DNA from: Hofstenia miamia
Taxonomy: Eukaryota > Xenacoelomorpha > Acoela > Hofsteniidae
Length of the DNA stretch: 64,000 nt
NCBI GenBank assembly: GCA_900660155.1
Contig: CABFPE010000277.1
Span: 454,203-518,202, forward strand
Reading direction: 5' to 3'
The notes under the pieces are model-generated. The model worked only from the letters and a program-made list of their open reading frames with translations, searched no databases and was not told the origin of the DNA. The position numbers and the translations under genes are program-made. Within the stretch, counting starts at the first letter, position 1; each line of letters starts with the position of its first letter. Shown piece by piece: positions 12,205 through 23,400 of this stretch.

Positions 12205-15200
12205 CTAAAATATTTTCTTTTTAGTGGCAGTGAAACGCGTTGTGTATTCTGCGAATTCCTCCAGATTTTCCAACTGTTTGTTAGTGAAAAGATTGCCATC
12301 GAGGCAAAGTAAAGAGATCGCTGATGACTTAAGAATTGCACGTAGATTGTCATCGATTGACAAGCAGTTCTCCTCGAGTCTCAATGTCTTCAGACGACTG
12401 CAGTCCTAAATATTAACGGCGGAATGTTAAATATCGATCGATGTTAAATTTACCTTTATAGAAAGAGGAAGTGTGGAAAGTGAATTTCGGTTAAGATTGA
12501 TTTCCACCGCAGTGCAAGTGGAGAAGCTGTCTGGGAGGGATGAGATTTTATTGTCACCGCATTCCAAAATGTTGAGATGTCGCAATGTGTTGATAGTATG
12601 AGGTAGCCGCTAAAACAAAGATGAAAATATAAAATCAAGACATACATTACCACAAAAAATATATCTAATATGCACATAGCAACTGAATCCTACCTAAAAA
12701 TCTAAAGCATCGACTTAATTAAAAACTAATATTATGCAATACACGTTGCGAAAAAGTCGCTATGAAAATATGAATAATAATGAGTTGGATAAAAACTAAT
12801 AGCTGTTAATGTATTGAGGTAGACATAACAATTCATTTGCTGCTTAATAAAACAGTTTTTGCATTATTCTTGTTTTGAATGCCAGGCAGGCATGATGCAT
12901 AATATAAAATTAAGAAATTACCAATTGTATTACGTTATCATAACATTAAAATTTTGTTCAAATAACTCAGCCTCTGTCCAAGCTGCCTGTTTGGTGTTCA
13001 TTGATTTTGATCAATGGCACTAATTAACTGTTGTTTGATGTCTAAGAATGACTAACACAATGGGAAATCCCGTATACAGCTAATAACTGTCCCACTGATA
13101 TATCTGATATTTTATCTATATTGTGTTATAACACTGTACAATTTGTAATTTCCATTTTTAATTATCAGTGCATCTTGCCTACTTCCCATTAAAAACAAGA
13201 ATAAAAATAACGCAATAACATGCCGCTGGAAACTGTGCTAGTGATCAGTAATTGAAGGATTATTTCTTCAAGGTGGTAGTCTATTGATAGTTATTCGTCG
13301 CTGCCTGACATACAAACAAACTTTTCATACAGCGGCTACATAATATCGAAGCAGAATAAATTCCTCACAATTAAACTCTCTTACAAATTTATAAAAATCA
13401 AAGTTTTTCAAAGAACAAATGTTAGGAAAATTTGTAACAGTAAGGGGTACCTAGACGAAAAGAAAAATGTGGTAGCAAAATGCACAGCTATAAAAAAGTT
13501 GGAAACAAAAATAAAAGTGGAATAAATTAATGTTGATCACAAAATGAACTCAACACTAATGACATTGCAAAAACCCTTTACAAGTGACCAAAATACAGTA
13601 TAAAGAAATTATATTATTTAAATTTACGAATTAGGACAACCCCAAGGGCATTGATTATTAAATACGTGCTTACAGCCTAAAGCTTGACTAAACAATATTA
13701 AAGACGCTATTAAATGGGCCCATAACAAATACGAGAGACATATCAGTATCAGTATGCCAATTTATCGTGGTTTTATAAAGCAAAATGAGACATTTATTAA
13801 GCGATGACCAGTTAGTTATTGGAATATAAAACATAAGGCAATCACATATAGTCCTATACCTATGAAAACAGAGTAAATCCTTTATTCAATTTAAAGAATT
13901 GTCAGTCGTTGTCTCGAATAAGTCATGCTAAGTCTGTTTGGTCGATTCTCCGCGACCGCCCATGATCAGTACATATAAAATTTAACTTCGCGTTAAATGC
14001 CATCATCTTTAAACATTAAAAATTTTTAAGTTTTATAAAAAGTAGCAATGGTATGTCTTCCAAATTTCATGTAATGAACCATTTTAGGAGCTTGCGTTGG
14101 CTTAGCCACCCCCTGACCACGCTATTGGAAGCAAACACATTAAGTGTGGAAAAACAGCGAGCAGTCTGAAGGTTCGATTGCCTGTATTAAATTATCACCA
14201 CTAGAATAGTTAAAAACTGAATGCCTTTTACAATTAGATAAAGTAAATATACCATGAAACTTGTATGTATATATATACATTTAACTTAGTAAATTGGTCA
14301 CCACTGCCTTTATTCCTAGTTTGAGTTAAAAAAATTAATGACCCTATGCGGATTTCTAAAGCGGTTAAAAACCCGAGTCTGTCAGTGTCAACAATATTTG
14401 AATTCTATTAGCGGATTCAGTCTTTAATTCATATAAAACACGTCCTATATTTTGATCCTTTACTAAAAATAAATACTAATTGCAACTGAAGGAAATAGTT
14501 TTATTCAATAATTTAATCCTATTAAAATTTTCTAGTGACAAAACGAAATTCTTAGCACCGCTCCCACAACATAAGTTACTCCATGTATTAAAATAGGAAA
14601 TAAAATTCATTTTAATACGCCAACATTTGAATTTTTACAATTGTAGGAATTGTCCACATTTTTTAAATAATTTTTTTTCAATATCTATTTATTAAGGATA
14701 TCACAAAGTAATTAAAGTTTTTCAAGTTTTAATCACCCTTAAAACACGGTCCACTGTTTTAAACAATCCTGCAATAATGTACCGGGTCGACAAAACAACA
14801 TTTTCTTTCGCTTAAAATGAAGACACATTTTCATTATATAGAAGAATATGACGGGTATAAAATTGACGGCATTATAATAAAATTTACTTTTATTATTATA
14901 ATAAATAGCGATTCAAAGATAACTAATCTTGTCAACTGTAAAAACATTAATAGAAGTTACAATATAAACACGAACATTTTGTCTTAATTGCAGGTATGTG
15001 CAAATCAGGGATGAGTAGTGGCTCAGTAAGCAGGTTCAAAATACAATATAAGACATCTAGGTGGGCATAACTGCTTTGTGTTTATTTAATGTCATCTTAA
15101 AACGTGAAATACCCTTGGAATTAAAAGTTTTATACATGTAGATAACATAGCAATATTTTCTGCAATTGCTCAAAACCGGGTATGAAGGTCACCCTGAAAA

Positions 15201-16664
15201 TAAGCTGAAATAAAGGGGTTCGAGCTCAGTGAGTGAATCTAACTTCATCATGCAAAGATCCAAATTATTGTCCCAGAAAATCTTATTGCCCAACCCTCAA
15301 AAATACACTTGATTATAAAATTAATTATGCTTCTAATGCAATTTCAGTGAAATCCATGTGTAAATTCTATATTGTACTTATTCTGAGGAAAACTTAATGC
15401 TTCCCTTTGGCATACCAAGCACATATCATTTGTGATATACTCAAACCTTGAAATTGAAATATGATTTTTTTAGCGATTATAAATAGGCATAATTTGTTTT
15501 CTAAAATACAAAGATCGACATTTTTGGAAATATTTTTTGATGAATCAAATTGAAAAGAAGGACTCAAAAAAATAATTCCATACTCATAATTAAGAAAAGT
15601 CAGCGATACAATCATTTTCAATTACTTTAGTCTATTGTTAGCTGCTAAATGCATTCAATAAAGCAAAGTTGCGCATTTGCAACTCTCGGCAGTGAGGGTA
15701 TCATAATGTAACGTTTCAAATGATTAAAAAAGTGATCCTATCTAGTGTATGTCTAATTAATATTCGTTGTTTATAAGTTTTCAATGAATTTTATTACAGA
15801 CGAGCTTATGATGAAAAGATGTATCCAAATGAATGTAGAAACCCTACAATTATCTCGAATCAATAATATCAATCAATCCTAGTAGTGTATATTTACAAAA
15901 AGGCTTCCTATCCATTGAAATTAAATAACAATGTCTTGATAAGGGCTCATTCAGTCAAACAATTCTATGACCATAGTCAATTTGCAATTTTTGATACCTC
16001 TACTTCCCGGAGTTACAAATATACAACCAAACCAGAAAAACTAGTTAAATATTTACATGCTCAATTCAGACATGGAATGTCATCTCTATGGCCCCTTGAT
16101 GTACGAAAAAAACATATAATTTTGCAATACTTTTCTCTGCTTGGGAGCTAGAGTGGTTAATAAGTGGAAGGCACAAATAGAATACAGTTCTACAATTGCG
16201 AATTGTATCAACTTCGTCAAAGATCAAAATTTAGTAAATTGCAGAAATTTTAACTTATGTTTTACCACTGCGTTAATATAGTAAACTGACTAAACGCATG
16301 CCTTTAAGCGATTATTGGATAAATTAATTGATTTGAGTGCCGCCATGTCACCAATTGCTTCTGAAACTTCGGTGAAAAAATTGCCATGCACATCTAGAGT
16401 TTCAAGCTTTTTCAGTCGATAAATGCTCACTGGCAGAGAATAAAGTTTGCATCTGGAAAGTATGAGACTTTTTAAAGCTGAAAGTTGTGACAGATCGCAA
16501 TTAATTCCATCTGAAAAGGCATTATCTGATATATCCAGTGTTCGGAGGTTAGGTATTTGTAGTAGTTGAGTGGGGAATTTCTTCAGATTCATCTCTTTGA
16601 AATTAACTACTCCAGTTTTCTGCGCCATTTCGACTCGACGCTCTACGGAGTTCTTCCCACCCAT
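12205..16664 (-). CDS. LRRC57: LRRC57-like leucine-rich repeat protein
   Basis: Three exons: 16664-16302 (121 codons), 12609-12454 (52), 12405-12205 (67 with stop). The 239-residue product has the length of human LRRC57. It starts MGGKNS, a likely N-myristoylation signal (human MGNS), then AQKTGVVNF, several 23-residue leucine-rich repeats (LxxLxLxxNxLxxLP), the block RLKTLRLEENCL and the family ending YTTRFTATKKK. The start at 16664 is chosen because it restores the MG terminus; an upstream in-frame ATG would mask it. Exon 1 is best ended at AAG with a GC donor, because this keeps perfect repeat spacing; a GT site 6 bases on would add two residues. Intron 1 is 3.7 kb. The function of LRRC57 is poorly known; membrane association through myristoylation is inferred. 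Confidence 0.95.
12610..16301. other. LRRC57-like intron 1
   Basis: 3.7-kb intron. I see no gene in it. A short plus-strand stretch near 12970-13260 faintly recalls a LINE reverse transcriptase (AACLVFIDFD) but is full of stops. A plus-strand open frame at 15885-16151 matches nothing I know. Confidence 0.4.
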
Positions 16665-17245
16665 ACTATATCTATAATTTGAAAACATGGTTATAATTCA
16701 ATTAGTAACTTTGTTGCATAATTAGTTTCATCGTGGATTCCCACGTAACAAGAAATGCGTGCATTAGATATATCAAAATATCTAAAAAAATAAAAAAACT
16801 ACATCTTTACATGTAAATGTCCTGTTCTGTCGGTTATTCAAATAACAAAATTAACTTAAACTTAATTACCACCTTGGACCTCGGACGATATATAAGGACA
16901 CCACACGAGATGTACAGCTGGTGATTGATGATAACTGTTTTCGTGGTAAATTCTAGAAAAACGTAAAAAGCTGTTAAACTCACTCAATTCAAAATATGAG
17001 CTGTGTCTATCAACTATTCTACACAATTAATACAACAAAATTGTTACTTTGATCGACCTGGTTGCGCTACCGGTAACTTACTGTATTGTAAATGAAGATT
17101 GGAAGCCATAATTGTCAAGTTGAGACAAACGGAAAGAACAAATCATAAGAGAACTGTCGTTGTTTCATATGGTTGCATACACTAAGTAAATTGAAAGAAA
17201 TTGAATACACATGCTGATAAAACTATTACAACCACTGCTTAACGA

Positions 17246-17328
17246 CAGAGTTGCAAAGGGATCACATAACCCGGTCGACCTCTTATCAAATTCTTGACCG
17301 GCCAATCCGTGACCCGGTTGCAACTCTG
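17246..17328. mobile_element. 83-bp foldback MITE
   Basis: The two halves are inverted copies: CAGAGTTGCAA at the left and TTGCAACTCTG at the right, with further pairing (CCGGTCGACC, GACCGG) inside. The flanks share TTAAC, but not a full target duplication. The CAG terminus suits a small hAT-type foldback, which is inference. It sits between LRRC57-like and TSR3. Confidence 0.5.
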
Positions 17329-17726
17329 GTTAACACGGAAAATTTGTTCCGAATACACGTACATCCGAGATCTATCATGAACGCCATTTTCATATGAATT
17401 TATAGAAACTTTATTAAACAATTATACAACGGCAAGATGTTAATTTCATAATAAAATATGAACTATAAATAATGAAGTCCTGTTAAAGAAAACAAGATTT
17501 ACGTTGCTGTGATAAAATCTCCGATTGAATTCTTAATGACTTCCGGATCTATAAAAATCGTTGACCCAAAAAAGGCAATTTGGCTAAGAATAAGTATTAT
17601 CATTGAAATAGTTCATCCTCACTGTCTCCAGGAAGCATGTTACAATGTTAAAAAAATGTTCGCCTTCAGTTTTTTCCGCGTCTTAGATTTATAGACAATT
17701 TTCTAATTGTTATAGAGATATGAATG

Positions 17727-18899
17727 TTAGTCACTGGAATATTCATCATCATCATCATCACTGTCTGATGGTGGAAAATCAGGTTTATCCTTTTCAACCG
17801 ACTGATTAAGGTACGCTGTTTGGGCTTTGACTACTTCTGAACTATTAGAGCACGAAGAGTACTGGTTAAGAAGATCCTCGTTTAGAGTAGCAAATGACTT
17901 CCCCCACTTGAATTTGGATAAAAGTAGGGTAGATTGCGAGTGAAATCCTGTGATATGCAAAGTTGCTGCTAAAGCTTCCACACAAGACAACTTACATGGT
18001 TTGCCTAAAGAAGTAAAATTTGAAAAATTTAATCAATAGTTTTTACTTGTAATTAATTGAGAGATGTGAAATTTCAGGTTAATAGTGGTTAAAATAGTGT
18101 GAAATCTTGAATACATCACCACAAGAAATGTCCAGAAAAATTTTTTCCGAAAAAAATAATTAGTAATTCTTAGATTATTGATTTTAGTTCATATTTTAAA
18201 AAGTGACTATTATGCTATTCTGTTAAAGCTTAGTACTATAGAAATTTTGAAATTTGCGATGATGCAATTCAAAATACCTTCGCAAAAACAACAGAGCAAA
18301 CTATTTTTTTGATGATTACAAAATGGATTAAGAAGTCTCTTAATTAGAAGAAACTACACAAACTTAATATCAAAGCCATACCGTAATTAATAGGATTTGC
18401 AGCTACAAGATATGGCAACATGCGGCAATGTGGACCAGTCATTTTCTTGAATGGTGTAACGTCGAGTTTTGCCCAAGAACAGTCTACTACAGCCACTCCA
18501 TACTGCTCCACAATGGCTTTATCGTCAGGTGCGACCGACTGAGTACCTCGGGTAAGAATATAGTAAATACTATCACTTCTGATTCAATGAATAACATTTG
18601 CAACAAATACCTTTGATTTGGAAATTTTATAAATACTTTAACAAAATTTATATATGAGGGTGATTTCATATAACTGTTGAACATTTCGTCAGGATTTGGT
18701 CTATATTCCTACCCAATGGGCTCAATATGATGCCAGCGAATCTCTGCCCTAAGCGAAGGATTGAAACACATTTGAGGCGATGAAGCTTCCGCCCAGTACA
18801 CTTCTTGGGATCACAGTGACCGAGATCCCACATAGCTAGACGCAAACTTATAGACTCACTATTGTCATCACTGCTTTCAGAATCAGAATCTGAGGACAT
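17727..18899 (-). CDS. TSR3: 18S rRNA aminocarboxypropyltransferase TSR3
   Basis: Three exons: 18899-18713, 18546-18382 and 18004-17727 (187, 165 and 278 bp; 209 residues). TSR3 transfers the aminocarboxypropyl group of S-adenosylmethionine to the hypermodified pseudouridine of 18S rRNA late in small-subunit maturation. Diagnostic blocks are in order: [63 protein letters not shown] and [13 protein letters not shown]. The protein opens with an acidic Ser/Asp run and ends [12 protein letters not shown], so the long tail of the human protein (about 312 residues) is much shortened while the enzyme core is complete. A T-rich tract and AG come just before the ATG, fitting either a trans-splice acceptor or a 5' UTR intron. 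Confidence 0.95.
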
Positions 18900-18989
18900 T
18901 TCTAAAACTAAAAAAACATTTAATTTGTCTAAAAACATAGTAATCTAAAACATTAAATTATATCATTATTGAAACAAAGTACATGATAT

Positions 18990-19790
18990 ATATTAAATCT
19001 TAATAATTCAATTGAATTGCATATTATACATACATAACTGACAATTTATGGCCTTCCAAATAAATTTAAATAACTCAAGTAAGTAAAAAAGCATGTCCAT
19101 ATCAAAGTTTCAGGCAATTCTCTTAATTTTTGCAATTTTTATTATTTCCCTTTATATGGTAGTATGGCCAGAGAAGACTATACATTTACTGAAAGTCGTA
19201 CAGGGGTACCAAAATAATTAGACCTACAGATTGGCTCATTCATATTTTGCTTAAAAAGTTGCGTTTAAAGAACCTGATGTAGACCAGTTTTCCTAAAATC
19301 ACAGTAAAAAAACTTTGAAATCGGTTGATTGTAGCTAGCATCAAAAGCAATGAAGATTTACAATCAAATTTCAGTAATTAGAGGATTCTTCTGCTGCCTA
19401 TTTTTTCATTTTTCGCATTATTTCCAGCAGTTAGAAACTAAATTGATAAAATATCATTGATAGAATGATGAATTAGGAATTTTCAGTTATCATTACAGAA
19501 TTGATGACGGCAAAATCAAATCTGTCAAAATAATTTTCACGAGTACCAATTGAATTTGAACACATATAAGCAAACCGACATACTGAAACTTCCTTCATTG
19601 AAATGAAATATTGTACTGTAATTTGAATTTTTGTTTACATCTGAAGAAATGCAGAAATATTATGGTTACATACTTTATTTTCAAACACTGCTGTGCGGTT
19701 GCCATCATGAATGCCTTGATTTAATTAAAACATGCCAATAAAAACACTATTGCATAACTCAATAACAAAAAACGGACATTAAGGGAGTTC
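18990..19790. other. Intergenic, no recognised gene
   Basis: AT-rich spacer between the TSR3 5' end and the LINE tail. No coding pattern recognised. Confidence 0.5.
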
Positions 19791-19794
19791 CCAC

Positions 19795-20322
19795 ATCCAG
19801 TGGTGACAAGAGCAAGCAAAAAGAACGGTACACTGGGGCTTGAGCAGGCAGCACGGGTTAGAAGCAGGAGACAAGTGGTATGAGCACAAGCCAAAGGGAG
19901 TCATAGAGAATGATAAGGTTAAGATACTGCGGCACTTCAACATCCAGACAAGCAAGGTAATAGAAGCACGGAGGCAGTGATTGACATAGCAGTACCAAAG
20001 GACAGGAATATAGAAAACAAGGAGAAAGAGAAGATAGACAAGTACAGGGAGTTGGCAGAGGAAATAGAAAGGCTGTGGAAGTTAAAGAAGGTTGAAGTAG
20101 TCCCGGTAGTAGTAGGAGCACTAGGAGCAGTGAGTAAGAAGCATAAGAGATACTTGGAGGAGTTGGAAGTACCAAAGTGGGAAGTAGCAGTAGCACAGAA
20201 GGCAGCATTGTTAGGAACAGCTAGAGTCCTGCTCAGACTCCCTGGGAACTGGTGAGTTCCCCGAGCTGAGAGGGATACCAGCATGAGGCTGTTAGAAGAA
20301 TAATAATAATAATAATAATAAA
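19795..20322 (+). mobile_element. 5'-truncated LINE 3' end with restriction-like endonuclease and (TAA)n tail
   Basis: A GC-richer island than its surroundings. The plus strand encodes the C-terminal part of an R2/NeSL-like LINE: KWYEHKPKGVIENDKVKIL, FNIQTSK, then VIDIAVPKD, EKIDKYRELAEEIERLW, VVPVVVGALGAVSKKH and KAALLGTARVLLRLPG. The reading frame changes near 19965-19980, where the segment expected to carry the endonuclease RPDI motif is missing. The end is a (TAA)n tract at about 20299-20322, typical of LINE target-primed insertion. It lies between TSR3 and NDRG. The clade is a judgement from the endonuclease-type C-terminus. Confidence 0.8.
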
Positions 20323-20461
20323 TTTAATAGTAAATTCTTGATACTTAGTACAGAAATGTTATAAAATTAGCAAAATAGTAATATCAAAGGAAACTAAAAC
20401 AAAATACAATAAATATATTAATTGACATAAATACTGTGCGTGAAAATCGGAATTAAGACAA

Positions 20462-23400
20462 TTATTTCAATTTGAGTTCTGAGGTAATATGTGATTTACG
20501 ATCAATGAAAGGGTAACCATTCCCTTTTAGCATTAGAATAAAGGCCTCTGCGAGCTTGTCAGGACACTCTTCCTGTACCATGCCTCCACAATCCGAGACT
20601 TTGAACCACGTGCTGGTGAGAGGATCGAGTTTGGAATTGAAGTTAACAGAATCGTCGATGTGAGAAGAGTAGTTTCCTACAACTATCATCACAGGACATG
20701 AAAGTGTTTCTAAAAAAACGTCATGGGACATGACTGTATTGAAAAAATAGAATGTCACAAAAAATTAATTAAAAAAGAAGTCAGTAGTGGCGACATGATT
20801 TACCAAGTTCCTATATGAAATACAAAAGAAAAACGTACCACTGGAGTCTCCAGCTTCTTTACGGATGAGGCGGATATCAGTGCGATTAACAAAAGTTTGG
20901 CATAAACGTGCGAGATTTACAGGGTTGAGATTGTGTAGACTTTGTCGGTAGGCAGTTATGAGATCGGTTTTATCAGCAATCGTTTTGTATCCAAAGAGAT
21001 GCCAAAGAAAATAATCCTCGGAGTAGACAGAAAGAAAATTCTGACTCAAGTATTTTATAGACCATCTCTGATACCACCATTCAACCCAACCCACCTATCA
21101 GCGAAACAAATCACAATCACAGCAAGATTTAATGGAAAACTCAAAACTGTCTAATCTAAAGGTGTGTTCCTACTATCGACTTTTATCAGCAGATTTTAAT
21201 CGAAAATGCAATTGTTTTCGTTCACATTGGCGATTTTTTATCATCAGATTTTTTATCAGGAAAAGCGGAGTTGGAAGAGCGTTCTTTATCGATTTTTATC
21301 AGATGATAAATTATCATCTTTTGATTGACAGTAAGAAAAACAAAAACATCTGTTTATGGATTGGTTTGTCTTGGAATGTAAACAATGTTTACATATTTTG
21401 AAGTTGAAATATTTCAACGACAATAATTTACGTTTTGGAAGTCTGTTTCCTACTTGAGAAGTAAGCAATTAGTTTCAAGTAGCTATTCGACTAGTTTTAG
21501 TACCGTTCAGACTATCGACTTTTATTAGCTGATAAATTATCAGATGTCAGTAATTTGACTGTTTTGCCAAAAAATCGGATGGAGCGTTCAGACTATCGAC
21601 TTTTATCAGCCGATAAAAAGCAGATAGAGTGTTCCCACTATCGACTTTTATCACCGATTTCTTGACAGATGATAAAAGTCGATAGTTGGAGCACACCTTA
21701 AGACCAATTATTCAAAATTATGATTTCAAAGATATAAATTGTAGTGTTGATCAGTGAGATAAACACTTCACATTTCGAGTTTTGATTTCAATTTGTTAAA
21801 AGGAAAAATAAAACGTTGATTGTGATTAATCACCTTAGAAACCGTAGGGTTGATAAGAATGAGTTGATCCACTCGCTTTGGATGAGAATTTGCACATCGG
21901 ATTAGAATGTTAGCACCTGCACCCATCCCGAAACCAATGAAATCTTTGATACACATCTGATCACAGAATTTAATAATCAAGTTTCCGAGCTCATGCATTG
22001 ATGGGTAATCCGTTCCTAAATCATAGAGAAATTGAATACAAAGCAATTTTAACAATTAATATATTTACGATATTTTTAAACTTAATTTAGTACGAACAAC
22101 ACATATTTTTCAATTCAATTGTGTCTAGAAAATAAGCTCACCTTCAAGAGTTGATGCATTCTCTTGTTGGCCGGGCAGCGTTATGTGATAGATTGAAAAG
22201 TTTCTAAGAACAGGCTCCATAAGATGGTAGCAAAAGAACGTTTGGTAACAGCTGACATAATTTAGACCAATATCATGTAGGGTAATTATAGCAGGTTTAT
22301 CTTTTGCACCTTGAATTCCGACCTTGAAATCCCAGCCAGAAATGGTTAGATCAATTTCCTAAGAACATATTAGTGATAAAAGTTCAGTAAAATTCAACAA
22401 ATTGTTAACCTGCATAAGCTGTAAGCAAAAATTAGGCCTCAAAAGCATTGTGTATTTAATATTTACACCAAAGTGAACAAATATTCACAGCTACTACAAT
22501 ATTGATTACTGAATTACACTACAATGATAATTATAAAACATAAATGATATATCTGGCTGGGTAAAAAATGAATGTATTTGCGTATCTGCATCTCTTTCTC
22601 CGTTAAGATTAACTGATTTCGATGTATAAATGGTACATCTACAGATTAAAAAATGTACGTTATTGCGCAAAAAAATGATTTTATTCTACATGTAGAATCT
22701 ATAATATCACAAAACATCATCATTTTGAAGAAATCATTTTGGATAACGCACTTATCATCGATAGATTTTTGGTTAAAATTGAATTTGATTTTTAGGATTA
22801 TGTCCATCCTCTGAATTCAATCTCCAAAATAAATGGCAACTCAAGTTAAAGAACTCAAGTTAAAGTATTATACAATAACATTCGTTATAATATTGCAACA
22901 TTAGAAAGCAATCGTGCAAACATGAACTCAACGAGAATGAAGCGGTGAGATAGAAAGATGCCTAAAAACGTTAATGAGCGTACTTACTTTACAGTTATCT
23001 AAATTTTAGAAATCTATCAACTAAAGCGGGAGGAATACTTATCTAAAATTTTCTCACCACACTACTTATATCACATTTATTAAAGACTCTTTTCAGTCTA
23101 TCACTGAAAAAACTAACAGCATTCTAAACGGCACTTAACTATGCATAAATTAAGTATACCGTTTAGTTGGAAGTTGTCTTATAGCATTTCAAGAATTTCA
23201 TTAATACTACAAATGCATGGTGTAAAATCTTTTCTAGACACTTCATGCCAATCTGAATCAGTGCAGTAGATATCCATGATTGTCGCACATTCATATATGG
23301 AATACATTCATTCTTCCAAAATCGAACGCATTAATATGATTTTTTTAAAGAACAAGATTTTTAAACACACTCGAACCATTATATAGAAAAACAGAGGACA

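Noticed and set aside
12955-13265. Possible LINE reverse-transcriptase remnant in LRRC57 intron 1
   Set aside because: Only one weak motif (AACLVFIDFD) in a stretch full of stops; not enough to call.
14070-14195. tRNA or tRNA-derived SINE (GGTTCGATTGC resembling a B box)
   Set aside because: No matching A box at the right spacing and no cloverleaf could be drawn.
15885-16151. 88-codon plus-strand frame in LRRC57 intron 1
   Set aside because: No ATG start, no recognisable family, no splice context.
19858-20284. Minus-strand frames rich in Leu, Ser and Pro
   Set aside because: Shadows of the plus-strand LINE C-terminus.
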